From Cloeon dipterum (lineage: Eukaryota; Arthropoda; Insecta; Ephemeroptera; Baetidae), in the NCBI RefSeq assembly GCF_949628265.1, contig NC_088790.1, forward strand, positions 23,502,545-23,566,544: a DNA stretch of 64,000 bases, written 5' to 3'. Below are positions 1-13,400 of this stretch, in pieces. The notes under the pieces were generated by a model, which was given only the letters and a program-made list of their open reading frames with translations, was not told where the DNA came from and did not search any database. The position numbers were made by a program, and so were the translations under genes. The stretch's first letter is position 1. Every line of letters begins with the position of its first letter.

Positions 1-1745
1 GTCAGGACGGAGTGCAATTTTTACCCCCGCGCTTTCTGGGTCACGACGGTTTGCCCTTTTCCTTTGTGCCTCGCCAGTTGCCAGTTGTGCCGCTGGCTCT
101 CACGCCTTCTTTGCAACAGCTCGAGTTTCCAAACGAATTTGCATTAGGGACGTGCTTTCACTTAAACGCACTCCTCTATGGGGTGCAAAGTACTTGACCC
201 TCGCTTTGACCTCATTCGCCAAAGCAGGTCGCCATATTCATGCATTGCTGATTTTTATTTATTTCGGAGCTGAGATTTTTCACCCTTTTGTTTAAAATAA
301 TATAAAATGGTTCAGTCGATCACACTGTCTCGCGCGTGAATTCGACCGGCGAGCAGTCTATGACGTAGAGCCACTCATACAAAGCTTCGCAGAGTGTGCA
401 TGAAAGAGACGGTTCGAGAGAGAAAATTTGAAAGGACGCTGTTTTCAGGGAAACTTTAAATAACTAATAAATTATGTTTATTTTAACGTCTCATGAAGGA
501 AATAATTTTTATAAATAATTTAATTTCTCAATTTATTTAAATATTTTTATAATAAGCACCAAGTTCATCGTCATTTATTTTTAATTCTTTTAAATGGAAT
601 GCAATTTTTAACCAGACCAATATGAACAATTACTTTGCTAGTTTAGTTGTCTTTTGCAAGAGGCTAATTAAGTTGCCTTTATCTTATTAAAGAAGGATCA
701 ATGAGACAATTAAACTGGTTTTCGTGGAAATTTCCAGCTAACCCACATTTTTATGAATTTCATTTAAATTATTCTAGTCGCGATCAATCGAGAACAGATC
801 CGTGGCTTGCGGCAATTTTCCGTTTAGCAAAATAAATCACGATTTTCCGCTCACTGCTTGAGAAGCAAACAGATCTTCTATATTCTACTTTACAACATTT
901 TTTTTCTTGCCCTCTCAGGACCTTTCATGATGCAACGGAAATAGGACACAATAAAACACCACTATTTTTCTGTTCAGTCCCCTGGTAATAAAATAAACCG
1001 AAGCGAAGTCTCACAATCGGTGCTTTGCCCTGACCATATCCTGTTGATAATGCACCGGTTTGTGCATCAAGTTAGTGCTTTGATAACCATGCCACATTTT
1101 TAAGTGGTTTAGATGTCAGCTAATTAGTTGTACGACAACGAAACGCACAGTTTTGACACATTCTGGTGTCACTTTTGATTATCAGGTTCATCAATCGAGG
1201 GATCCTATCTGATCTTGTCACAGAATCTGTCGGGGGAAATGTAAACCGAAATTGGGTTAAGTGAAAAATCTGTTACTGAGATTAATGTTCAAGTGAAATT
1301 TATTACATTGTTATGCGGGTGGTTCTTATTTTGCTAAAATATGTTCTGCAATTTTTTAACGTTGACCACGCCGTGAAAACATTGACCCATACGTTCATTC
1401 ATAATAGGAATCATGCATGGAGTCGATTGCGTGCGCAGTGTAATTATATGGAGGCGCGCACGTGAAACCTGAATGCTGCGTCGCCTAGTCGCCAAGCCAG
1501 AGAACGTGGTAAATAGGCACTCAATGAGACGCAGTACATCAAGCTTTGATAATCATTCAAAGATAATTGTTCTTTTACTTAGAACAACTCTCAATAATAT
1601 TTTGTGTGTCGTACTAATCTATTAGATAAGATTGCGAAACCACTTTGCATTTGAGGGTTTTTATAAATTTTATTTCAGCGATTCTTAATACTATACAATA
1701 ACTTATACTCCTCAATAATGAAATACCCTTTTTGAAGAGCGTTTG
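1..1745. other. Intergenic, no gene recognised
   Basis: AT-rich sequence without a convincing coding exon. A TATAAAA motif near 301-307 is followed by GC-richer sequence to about 420, which could be a plus-strand promoter, but no coding exon follows it in the next 1.4 kb. The short ORF at 12-197 shows no domain. Confidence 0.5.
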
Positions 1746-1749
1746 AACA

Positions 1750-1755
1750 TTTATT
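1750..1755 (-). terminator. Poly(A) signal of the secreted Gly/Thr-rich gene
   Basis: AATAAA on the minus strand (TTTATT as given), about 145 bases past the stop codon of the gene ending at 1899. It is the first canonical hexamer seen downstream. Confidence 0.45.
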
Positions 1756-1898
1756 TTGCATCACATAGGTTGGAAGATGTCGTAGAAAAGAAAACGAGTA
1801 GACATTTAAATAGAACACAATAGAAAAAGATCAAAGAGTGCAAAAGGCGCGAGGATTACAAACATGGTGGATCTCCAGCCGCTCACGGTTAAAAGGGT

Positions 1899-3425
1899 TT
1901 ACTCAAACGGGGGGACCCTTTCGGTGGTGACAGGCTCCGCGGGAGCCGCAGTCACCCTCTCGGTCGTCGGTTCGGGTTCAGGCGCGGCCGTAACCCTTTC
2001 GGTCGTCGGTTCGGGTTCCGGAGCGGCAGTCACCCTCTCGGTTGTCGCCTCGGTCGGGGGTGCAGGGGTCACCCTCTCGGTGGTCGGCTCCTCAGGGGGA
2101 GCGGGGGTCACCCTTTCGGTCGTGATGGGCTCATCGGTCGTGATGGGCTCATCGGTCGTGATGGGCTCATCGGTCGTGGTTGGTTCTTCAGTCGTCCAGG
2201 GCTCTTCGGTTGTGCTGGGCTCCTCAGTGGTTGGGCACGGGGGTGCTGTTGTGGGGCATTGGGTCGTCGTGGTCGTAGATGTAGGGGCCTGAGTGGGAGA
2301 GGGAGAGGAACCTGCCACAAAAAATAGCAATTAGTTCAGTTTTGGAGGTTTTAGGTATATAAGTAAAAAAAGAAATTTGAAATTTAATTTTTAACCTTCA
2401 AAATTTCAACACTTTTTCCTTCAAGACGGTTATTTCTCAAAAAAGAAAAAGGTTTATGAAGGAATTCAGTAACAATATAAAATGCTACTAGGAAAGCTAG
2501 AAAAGGATCTTCTCCTCAATAAAAATTTGAATTACTGCAATCGCCGCCACCGCCGCCTCCACCTCCTCCACCTCCTCCGCCACCGCCTCCACCGCCGCCT
2601 CCTCCGCACTCTCCACCGCCGCCGCCGCCACCGCCTCCTCCACCTCCGCCTCCACCGCCGCCGCCTCCACCGCCGCTAGGTCTGTCAACTAAAAATTAAA
2701 ATTTTATTAATATTTTTAACAACTAGAATTCCGTGCTAAAATATTGTAAACATCAAAACCCTTTTAAAATAATTTTTTGAATGTAATGAACGAGTTCGTT
2801 TTTAAATAATGAAATTATTTTTCGAAGAAAACTCGTGTTAATCAACTACTTATGAAAATTTATCTGAAGCAAAATTTCTGGTAGGACTTCTACAGTTTAC
2901 CGCTTTTCCTAATTTTGCGATACGCAAAAATGCACCGCTTTTTCTGAATTTGACCCCCGAAAACGTCACAGAGAGAGTATGGAAAATTGTATTAAAAAAT
3001 TAAATTTTAAGTATTCAGTGAAATCTGTGTCATTAGAGTTAATTTTTTTATATCCAACATTAAATATTTATGATTTACTTAACAAATTGGCATACTTGGA
3101 AAGCAAAAATGTTGAAAAACCCGCGAAAAATAGTTTGTTGAGATGTAGTGGGAATTTTGTCCGGAAAATTGTGGGCTCTTGGGAACCCTGATAGATTCTG
3201 CTCATAGCGTTTGACTCTTTAGTAACCCTGTAGTGACAATAATTGACGATTTCGACTTACTTTCCTCCGTTATTTTCCTGGCATGATGCAACTCATAGGT
3301 GAAGCTGGAAGTGGCCAAGCACAGCACCGCCAAAACGGTGAAAACGCTGCGCATACCTGCAAGGAAAAGCCAAAAATAGTGTGAAATGATACTCTAAAAT
3401 TATATGAATTAGTGTTACCTCTCAT
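1899..3425 (-). CDS. Secreted protein with poly-Gly block and mucin-like Thr/Pro/Glu tail, family unknown
   Basis: Four minus-strand exons fit in phase: 3425-3419 (only ATG AGA G), 3356-3261, 2688-2536 and 2311-1899, giving about 222 residues. The start codon lies in the first exon and the ATG at 3354 is in frame with it, so either start keeps the signal peptide. Residues about 4-22 (MRSVFTVLAVLCLATSSF) form a signal peptide; a short charged stretch ending KITEE follows. Next come two runs of about 20 glycines, interrupted by Glu-Cys-Gly and closed by Asp-Cys. The last exon is a mucin-like domain with TTEEP, TTDEPI and TTERVTPAP-type repeats, many likely O-glycosylation sites and one Cys pair near its start. 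If the weak donor at 2535 (GTAATT) is skipped, a stop at 2516-2518 gives a short Gly-only form. The product could be a matrix, cuticle or silk-like component; that is inference from composition. I do not recognise the family. Confidence 0.6.
1910..2240 (-). repeat. In-frame tandem repeats coding TTERV and TTDEP units
   Basis: Direct repeats of about 33-42 bases (plus-strand look: ggtcaccctctcggt) code TTERVTxAP units, followed by three nearly identical 21-base units coding TTDEPI and then degenerate TTEEP units. Near-identity between neighbouring units suggests recent slippage or unequal exchange, so length polymorphism is likely. Confidence 0.75.
2541..2678 (-). repeat. GGN trinucleotide tract coding poly-Gly
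   Basis: About 45 GGC/GGT/GGA codons in one frame of exon 3, interrupted only by GAG TGC. The mixture of Gly codons argues for protein-level constraint rather than simple slippage of one triplet. The Ala/Glu-rich and Arg/His-rich readings in other frames are shadows. Confidence 0.7.
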
Positions 3426-3503
3426 TTGTGCCTTCGATTCGTCACGTATGCGTATCCAATGAATAAGTATGCAGTACTCTATAATCTACTCACTTGTCAA
3501 TCT

Positions 3504-3514
3504 CCTTTTATATA
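3504..3514 (-). promoter_or_regulatory. TATA box of the secreted Gly/Thr-rich gene
   Basis: Minus-strand TATATAAAAGG lies about 80 bases upstream of the first ATG (3425). That places a start site near 3475-3485 and a 5' UTR of about 50-60 bases before the tiny first coding segment. A strong TATA box fits a highly or tissue-specifically expressed secreted protein. Confidence 0.6.
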
Positions 3515-4070
3515 CCCCTCGTTCAGATTTTATCATCAATTATAATCTAATTAACAAACACTTGACCATTGATTCGCGTATACAATTTGCGTTTTATTGG
3601 TTGTTGGCGGCACTTCACACGTGTCTCGAGTGTTTTCCTTGGACAACAAGATGTGCATGCGGGATTTGACACTGATAATCGCGCGATAGCGAATAATCAA
3701 TGCCGCCTCTTTCGCTACTATTGAAAATAAAGTAGTAATTTAAACCAATCATTACGCGCAAGCCGAAGTCACGTCACTTTGTCTCTTTACAACGCACCTG
3801 CATGCTGTAGTTTTTGACGTCACTTTGTGTGTATCAGATCATCGGCAGGTACAAGTAATTTCCGTTCTCATTTGCATTCCACTCTCCCCTTGACGCATTG
3901 ACTGATAGAAAATTTCTAGACCTTTGTTAATTAGCTTATCTTGCCACTTAAAAAAGAATTAGCCATGTTCTTTTTATCATAATGTGACAAGTTCGTTATT
4001 CTTCAAATTTGTTGCTTCATAATTTGTACAAATAATAAAAATGCAGCTTTTCCGGCGTCGGTTCAACTTG
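3515..4070. other. Intergenic spacer
   Basis: AT-rich spacer between the promoter of the secreted-protein gene and the 3' end of the adenylate cyclase gene. No coding exon or repeat recognised. Confidence 0.5.
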
Positions 4071-4073
4071 ATC

Positions 4074-4079
4074 TTTATT
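4074..4079 (-). terminator. Poly(A) signal of the adenylate cyclase gene
   Basis: AATAAA on the minus strand about 345 bases beyond the adenylate cyclase stop codon (4422-4424), giving a 3' UTR of roughly 360 bases. Confidence 0.5.
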
Positions 4080-4421
4080 TAACGATGAAGCAGTGGATAA
4101 AATTATCAAACAAATATTCATATTACAATTATTGCCTTGAAATTTGCCTTTCCTAACACTTAATTTTGATCAATTTGCCACGAAAATATTGATGTAATGT
4201 ACACAAAATGGTAAAAACCTAAAATTAAAAGCACAACGGACAGTTTATCTGAGCTAAACACGTTTACAAGTAGCATCTTTAACCTAACTATTGCCTTTTC
4301 TGAATATGAGGAACGTCGTATCGTGGCTAGAAATGCATTGAAAAATGAGAGAAGCGTAGGAAAAATAAAAATTGCACGATCACACCGTTCTGTCTGAGAG
4401 AACACTTAGATATTTTGATTA

Positions 4422-7400
4422 TTATTTCATTGACTGCGTGTCAAATGGCGTTTTCACGAAGTAAGTTGTAAGCTGGCCTTTCCCCTTGACGTAGATTAGC
4501 CCTCGACTCTCGCACTCGTAGCCGCAGCCCATCAAAATTCGCGCCGTGTCCTCGGTCACCTTGAAAATTCAGATTAAAATCAACAAATCGCAAAAATGAA
4601 AGGCAACAAATTTTTTTCCTCTTCTTGAAATGTTCTGAGCTCAAATTCTGATTGCATAAATCGGTTTGCCTCCGAAAAACTCCTCATAAAATTTTCTGCG
4701 CTAGTTAAAATAATTTATTTAATTTTCAATACCTGCATTCTGCCCATGACTCCGCAGCTGTCCATCCTAGACGCGACGTTGACAGTGTTGCCCCAGATGT
4801 CGTACTGGGGCTTTTGCGCGCCGACGACCCCAGCAATGACCGGGCCGTGACTCAAACCTATTCAAATGGTTCATCAGAACACACAAATTTCAAAGGTGCA
4901 CGCGGCTCACCTATGCGGAGGCGAAACCTTTGGAATGAATCTTTATTGATCTGGTCCAAAATTGACATGAGTGCCAGAGCGAACTCCACTAGCACTACCA
5001 CGTGATGCTCTTGTCTGGACACATCCTAAAAAAATGAAAATGAAAACACTTATTAAGTAAAATTTGATTAATACATTTTGTTTTTATGTTCATCAATTAC
5101 TTAAAATTAAAATTACTATCGTATCACGTATAAAATGATTGTTTTTTTTTTAAAAAATAATTCTGCTTAGTGTGTAAGAGTTTAAAAAAATCGATAGTGA
5201 AAAGTGGTGCTTGAGATTTAATGCATTCATACTTTTAGTCATTAAGACAAACGTCAGAAAGGCATTTTAATTGATTTTTCTAGACAGATTAATTGTGATG
5301 ATGATTCTTGCAATCCACCGCATATCACCACTTCAGGGCTATCAGTTGCGACGTCATTTTTACCACTGAGTATGCACCGTTCACCGGCCTCTTAAATTTG
5401 CATTAAAAATTACCTTGCTTCCATCCTCTTCTTTTCCTGGTCGCAAGCCCGAAGCCAGCATGTACGTGCTGCCGATGGTTTTTATCTTTTCAATGCAGCT
5501 GAATTTTGGCTTCAGCAGGAGCTGATTCATCGAACAATTAATTAGAATATTATTCCGTTGTTATTTGTTATTTTACCTTATCAAAATCGCATATTATTTC
5601 GTTGAGTAAGCGCAAGCACTCGAGGCCCTGCTTGTTGACGTCAGTTTCGTCGTAGAATTCCTTGTAGTTCGGGATGGACGCGAACATGACCGCGATGCAT
5701 TCGTACCGCTCGTGGTACAGATCTTGCTGCAAAGTTTTATTAATTCAGGAAAGAGATCCACGTTCTTTCTATTAAATTACGTTTTGCACTGGGGTCGGCG
5801 AGAGAAACTTTTCAGCTACGTGCGCTGGTAAAATGTTCTCCAGCAGGATTTTGTTTATCCCTCTCATCGTCTCGACTTCTTCTTGCTCAACCTAAATATT
5901 CAAAATGAATTAAAATTGGCAAAAAGGGAAGGAAAAATATTTTACTTTTCATTGTTAACCACTTTTACAGCGGTTTTTGGAATAATTAAAAACAATTACT
6001 AATTTTAATCTTTTGATTACTGTTGTATTTTCACTTTTATTTAGTTAAAATTTTCTGATTTATGAACTTTATTGACGTTTTCAGATCAAATTTGTTTAAA
6101 AGGGATTTTACTGACAACTTTCAATCCTCTAAACTTTTTAATTTCAACTATTTTAAAGCTTTGATTTATCGTTACCTTTGTGAAAACAGCTTTAAGCCTT
6201 AAAGGTTTCTTTTTACACTCTTTCCAGGCAATTTGAGAAAAAGTTCCAAATATTTCGGATATTCGGAAAGCATACCTTAAGTTTTGAGGTCCACAAGAAA
6301 TCGGCTCTCGAGGTGAATTCAATTTGCCTGTCGAGAATGTGCAGGATTGACGTCACAAGTGCCAAGCAGAGGACAATCTGGGCCTCGAACGGCAGGTCAG
6401 TGAGTCTGAAACGTGATCATTTATACGTAATGCACTTTTCGTGTGCGACTGACACTCACCCGTCGTCCAGTTTTAGATAGTATTCGTTGAACTGCGCTGC
6501 GCAAAGAGTTATGTATGTGCAGAGATGGGCAACCGTGACGCCAGCCAGCAAACACAGTTTCAGCCACAAACTTACGCGCAGGAAAACAGAAATCGATGCC
6601 AAACATAGAACAGAGCTTTTTATGTAAACCTGAGGGAAGGAAATGTTCAATTATAAACAAGAGATTTAAATTTATTTCTGGATTTACTGGTGTTATCGTG
6701 AAAAAGGTTGAATTTCCAACCGATGCAGTTTGGTTTATTGCTTCGACAACTTCAAATGTGCTGATATTGTATGTGATTAGCTCCTCTACTTGCTGAATTT
6801 TAGAGTCGTACATCTGAAATACAATTATTAAATTTAAATTAGTCCACAATTTATATAAGTAAAACTTTTATTCTTTAAATTGGGGCCGTTCAGAGCCATT
6901 TTTCCAGTGTAGCTATTTTTGTTTACTCAATTTTCGACGATATCTTGGTATTTAGATAAAATAATCGTGTTTCGTTAAATTAAAAATAAATCATTATTTA
7001 AAATCGTTGATTTTTTTCATTTGGAATTTTCCGAATAATCATGAGTTAAAATTAAAAAAATGGTTTTAACAGTCTTTATTATTAATTTCCTTCATACCTT
7101 AATTGACTTTATTTATTTCAAACGCTTTTTGGCGAAAAATATGTGAATTATATATTTTTAGTGGTGGAAAAATGTCGATTTAATGGAGCAGAAAATTACT
7201 CATTCGTGGAAAAGGTTCTCGATTTCATGCCATGCTTAAATTAATCAAATAAAATCTCTTCCAGTGCCTTCTGAATCATCAGATATCGATCAGATGACGA
7301 TTTTTATAGATTTTATCGGTCGTGATGAAACGTACCGCAGGCGCTAGTGACGTAATTGAAATGAGTGCGACTACGATGAGGAAAATCGCAAGTCGGAGCC

Positions 7401-10400
7401 CCTCGGAACTGCCGACAATGCCGACCCCGTCCTCTCCCGAGAACGAGGCAAACGAGCACGGCTCTTTCAGCCAGCTGAGGTAGAGCAGTAGCAAAAGCGC
7501 CACGAACGTTGCGCCGAGCGTGCACAGCAGCAGCCAGTCCCTGAAGCCAAAACAGTCCATTAATCAAACATGCAATTTCCAGCGCCTCCACATGCTTCCG
7601 CGGGGCACCGCAGAATTTATTACGGAGCCGCGGCAAGCGAATAAATTATTTGATATGGATTTCTACCCAAAAATGCTTGCGAAAAACTCTTTTATGATAA
7701 AAATGATTCAAAACAGCTACAACAAACAAAGGAAATTTGCCATTTTCTATCAGTTATCTTCAGACTTAAGAGAGATAATTTTTACTCTGACAATTAGTCA
7801 ATAAAAAACTTCTAACAGGGCCATGTCCTAAAAACAATTGCTTATCAAATTAAAACCCTTTATCTCTGCTTTTTGCATTCCACTATGTTACAATGGTTTA
7901 AAATACTCTTACAGCGGAATGATTAAGATCTGGATGGTTGCGATGCTGGCAAACAGGCTGACGGCGCCGAGCACGTAGAACTTGTAGTTTGAGTCGCTCT
8001 GTTTGCGGTACAACTGCTCCTGAGCACGGCTTTTGAACCACAGCAGCAACGGGTTGAGATCTTCGGAGCCTCCACAGTCCAGACACGAGTTCTTGCCTGG
8101 CAGCAAATTCGACTCGACGGCAGCAATGCTCTAAAAAAATTTGAAGAGTGTGAAAGGAGTTTTTCAGTTTGCAGATGAAGGGTTTAGAAAAAGAGCATAA
8201 CACAATCGGAACTAAACAATAGTTTTTTTTTAAATTATTAAAATATTTAATAAATCTGGAATTCTTTTGTTTTGCTGTAATTTAAAAATTTGATCTATTT
8301 TGTAGACAGTAAAGATGCAACAATTGCCTGAAAAGTTAGGCTATCTATTTAAAGAATCTAATCGAGAACTTAGCTTCTGCCAAAATTTTAGCCACTTTGA
8401 TTTTCAGTTTTAATTTTGAATTTTCATGACTAAAAGTTTAACTGAAACTAAATTTCTTGACCGTTTTAATTAAGAAATTTAATTTAGAAAACCAGACTTC
8501 ACGTTTTTTTCTCTCGGAAGAAACCGCCTTTGCAAATTTGCGAAACATCACTGCAAGATGGAGAGTTTATTAAAATTATTCTGACGTGTGTCCTTTGGGG
8601 ATTCGCTCAACTTAGTTTCGGCTCTCCGCTGAATTTTTTATGCGCGGCTAAAGTTTGTTTTGTTTCTCTTGAGAAACGGTTGTCTTGACGCGGAATAGAA
8701 GAAAGTTTGGATTTAATTTTTAAAATAAATAAACCCTCAAGTGGATTCTTAACTATCATGGTCAACAAAAACTCCTTTAAAATCTCGATAAATTTTTTGC
8801 AGCTCTGGCGTCAGTCTAATAGGCTTCTTAAGGTACTTGTTCGTTTAGTGGTGCTGGCAGGCTGCCTAAATAAACCAACCACTCTCTCTACGAGCGCATA
8901 GTAAACATAATATTACTAGCAACAGGTAAGTTATGCAACCCGCGCAGCGGATCTGCGGAGATTGTTGCCTGCACGGCTTTCGCGCTGGAGCGATAAAAAG
9001 AAATAAGGGAGAGAGATTACCGTGAGGCCGATGTTCTTGGCGAGCATATTCTCCGTGATGTTCGCGAACGGCTTGTCTGCGCCCCAGCACTCGATGTACT
9101 TTGTCATTTTGGCGTGCGTGCCGCGCCCTTTGTCGGCCGTCGCGTCGCTTTCGCCAGAGTGCTTGAAAAAGAGAGAGTAATGAGCAAAGTTAAACAAGTT
9201 TTTAACGTCTTTATGCAAAACAACCGACCGTGGGCGGAATGATGAGGTATGTGTCGACTTTGTGCTCGTCGAGCAAGGCGTCCCTGGTGCCGCCGTTGCC
9301 GGGCTCCACCTCGAAGCGGCTGCCCAGCTGCAGCAGCGTCGCCTTCGTGATGTGCACCCGCCTAAAATAATTCGATTTGCTCAATAATCTGAACAGGGGC
9401 AGAGTAACAAGTTTTGGGTGCTCACCCCGGCACTCCTCCGGACTCCATGTGGTTGGCCAGCGTCACGTCGTCCGACCAGACGTCAAACTGCCACTTGCGC
9501 AGTCCCAGCACGCCGCACAAAACGTTGCCAGAGTGGATGCCGATCCGCATGTCCACATTGAAGCCGGTCGCCTCTCGGACAAACCTGCCAAAATGTGAAA
9601 AAAAGAATCGTCGCAGATAATCAAACAGTAAAACAAGCTGTTTATGAGGACGGTTGATTTTGTTGGTCTAGTTGGTAGGTGATGAAATTACATAAAAGGA
9701 TATTTGGGCCGCTCCTTTTATTTTTCAGCCATTTCACTGGTACGTGCTACAAAGAAATATGAACTTTAAATTATAACGGTTCTTAGAAAAACCTTAAAAT
9801 TTGTTCAAAAAAGTTATTTTTGGTTTTGTTTTAAATATCCAGTTTTTAAGATTTTTTATAGTTATTTTAGTTTTTTTTTAACTGGAATATTTTATTCTAA
9901 ACCACCTTTTTGCTTAAAGTATTAACAAATTACTTATTTTTTGTTATCAAATTCCCGATATTCTCTAATTTATTTTTGTTGTGCATTTGCCTGATCGCAT
10001 CAGTCATTTTACTGTATTTGGATCAGGGTCCAGTTGATAAATAGTCATTTGACTTTTAGTTGGATGGTTTAAGAGATATTTTTAACAGACAGTTTTAACG
10101 AAATCGTCGAGCTTAATAGTCAGTTTAAGGGTGGTACAGAGTCATCGGACCATAGATTCCCTGAATAACTTTAACTTTACACTTAAAATATTAAATTTCA
10201 TTGGTAAAGCCACCTGAGTTTAAAAAATATAAATTTTTAGAGGCAACCAAATGAAATTAAAGGTGATTTCATAATTAAGTATTTTTAGTCAGAAAATCAC
10301 CTCGAGAGATGGGTAAACCACCGTCTAAATTGAGCTTAAAACCGTTTAAAAAGTCTACATTTTCGCTAAAAAAAATCGAAAACCAAATTAATTAAAATTG

Positions 10401-13400
10401 GCTATAATCCATCCATGATAGTTTTTTTATAATTGTAATTTTAAACTTGGAAATTCCGACGGTAAAAATTGTTGGCTCAAAATCAGGGCCATTATTTTGT
10501 AATTTCTATCAGCCTATACTGATTCACAGATTTACAAGTGTTCTTTGTTGTGTCTTTCAATGTAAAATGTTTCAAAAAACACAAATTTCATCTATATATT
10601 TTACTTAAAAAAGTTTTGAACGTGGGGATGTATGGGGCATAGTTGTTGCTCTGCTGATCCGCAAAAAAAGTACTTTGAACATAAAAAATTGACCTCCTCT
10701 TTGTTTCGAATTGGCCCTCACTGAACGGCTTGTTATCCGAAACTAATGGGTTATTTAAAGCTCACTTGTGTTAAATTGAACCGAGCGGACAAGAATTTAC
10801 GAACAGGAGCATCCCTTTATTAAATTGCGCTGACTAATGGTCTCATCGGGCATTGGTTCCCAGCAGGCCCTAGGCCCTGCTGTAAAAACGCATTGGCCTG
10901 TGTATTATTTTGCCGCTGACCCATGTCGGCGCGGGCGGCTGGCCGAGCTCCGAAAGAGCGACTGCGGCTGGTATTGTCACCGGAACTTTTATAGGATTAC
11001 GTAATGCCTTGTTTTCCCAGCGAATTAAACGAGACCTGCGTCCGAACTGCTCTTGTGGACGAACGGATCAAAGTGCGTCACTTTGTGTGACGGACAGGGC
11101 CAAACGATCGATCTTTCATTTGCCTGCTTCCCAACCGATCAGAGGAGAAGAGAGACGCAAACAAAAAAGTTAATTTGCTTTGATTGTTTCAAATAAATTG
11201 ATTTTGTGAGGTCTATTAAGAAAAAGGAGTAAAGACTCTTTGCGGGAGTTTGCGTGAAACGAGAGTTGATAAGCACCTCAGGACGTTTATTTTCATTAAA
11301 CTTGGCTTTGTGTTAGCGGAACTAACAAGTAATTAATAACAGTGTGATATTTAATTAAGAATGCAGCACATGTTTTGTAACGACTCTTTCAAGCTTGTTT
11401 AATTGGACATAAATTGTCGTAGTATAGAGCTTGATTGGTGGGGTAAAATTTTACAAAAGAAAATCGTAAAAAATAAAATAAAGAAGCCTTTCTTGATTTT
11501 TAATTTAAAATTAAATAAAAGCATAATCAAAAAATGAGCAAAAATGTGTTGTATTTTTTTCAATTTTTATCAGAAACATTTTCAATGCATTTCTCAATAA
11601 ATTTGACTTCGCAACTAGGTTTGAAGACTTGGCACGGAGGATATTAGAAAAAAATTGAAAAACAAAATCCTATGTGAAAAGGAAACACAACCTAATAAGA
11701 AAAAACTCAAATTTGTATTTTCAACCTGGTTTGGAGTATTTTTGCGATAATCTAGTGATTTTTAATAATATTTATGATTGCACTGGGAGTTGGAACTGAT
11801 TATCCAATTCCCTAAAGGTATCTAGAGGTTGGTTATGGAGTTAAAACAAACATAAATCAAAATTAGTGTTCTTGGTTTCGTTTCGACGGTTCCTCCTCAT
11901 CAGAACTTCATATCTGAGATGATATAGTATATCTCTTGTCCTTGGCCAGTAAAAATATTTTAAACTTCTGGAGGATTTATTCGAAGCTGCACAATATGTA
12001 TTTCATGATAGTGATTTTTTCGCAAAATCAACGAAGCTACTGAACGGGAATTGCGTGTGGAACTTTCTTTATAAAATAAAACCTATGCACGTTCTTGTTT
12101 GACCTGGATTCCAGCTGGGAACACTTTTCTCTAAGCGGCTTTTGCACGTTTATCCCATAAAGGAAAATAATTTGCAACGCTCATTTTCCTTGCAGCACTG
12201 GCAAAAAAAGCAATAGGAGGGAGGCGTCTGCGCCGCCGGCTGCTTACTCTCATCGCATATATTTTTTTTTCATTTTCAGCCGCACATGGCTTTGCATGCG
12301 GTTGGCTAATCGGCAGCTTTTTGTGTTGGTGTACACACCTTATGGCTTCGATCATCTGGAGGCCCATTTTGACGCAGTTGTACGCGTGGTTGGGTCGCGA
12401 CACGGGCAGGCCACTCACGCAGTAATAGCAGTCGCCCAGGATTTTTATCCGCATGCATTGATTTTCCTGCAAGCACACGAAGAAGAAGAAAAAATAATTG
12501 AATCCTTCGACTGGCTGCGTGCCGGAGCGGCCGCCCTCTTGCTTTCCCCTGCGGCACACACGTGAGAGACGAGACGACGTACTTGTGCGATTTGATCGAA
12601 TCGGCCGAACAGCTCGTTGAGGGTTTTGACGAGATCCGAGGCAGTCAGCTTCTCTGAGAGTGGCGTGAAGTTGACAATATCCGCGTACAGGATGCTGCGA
12701 GCACACACATACACAAGAGTTCGTTATATGTGGCCAAAGAAAGAGGAAGCGACCCGCATAAAATCAAAACCAAGACGTAAACAGAGACGGCGGCCCTCTG
12801 ACAGAGCGAAACAAGCGGATTTCGCGCTCTCTGCCGCCACACGTGAGACGAGAGGCAAAAAATCAAGATTTTCAGCATCTCGACAGTGACTGATATATAT
12901 ACCTGACGTTATTGTGTCGCTGAACGAACATGTCGTGGAATCTGGTCTGCTTGCTGCAAATGTCTTGGCACGCGTCAGCCATCTTCAGCATTATGCTCCG
13001 CTTCACCTGTTTTCAATCTCGAATCAATTTGTTTCATTGATAGAAAAATCAAAATGTTTCTAGAACATTGAATCTTCGTTCAGGGAGGAGTTTCTTTTTT
13101 TGTAAAGAAATTATTTCTGGCCATGACTGTAATTAAAAGGAACTCTTAAGGATTCTATGTTTTAGTTTGTTGGTGAAACAATTAAATTCGTGTAGCTTTT
13201 CCTAAAATAAACCACGTACATTATGAAAACTTTTTAAACGTCGAATCCTTAGAGTTTTCTAGTCAAATGAATGTTACGGAACAAAAGAAGATTTTTTTAA
13301 CCAGTTAAAAATTTTAATTCAAAGAGGAACTGTCTCACTTGAAATTTTATGTTAATTCAAAACAATTTTTTATGTATCAAGTTCCTCTTTTTACTATTGC

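Noticed and set aside
301..330. TATA-type promoter near the left edge
   Set aside because: TATAAAA present, but the initiator-like TCAGT is only 11 bases away and no coding exon follows.
1864..2292. Plus-strand ORF rich in TLSVV and GSSVV repeats
   Set aside because: Mirror of the Thr-rich exon; the minus-strand reading has a signal peptide, matching phases and a TATA box.
2482..2688. His/Arg-rich and Ala/Glu-rich ORFs over the GGN tract
   Set aside because: Other frames of the poly-Gly exon; only the Gly frame joins in phase to its neighbours.
12131..12889. Long ORFs joining two cyclase exons through an intron
   Set aside because: The true exons (12466-12339 and 12694-12583) have clear splice sites; the joining sequence is intron reading through by chance.
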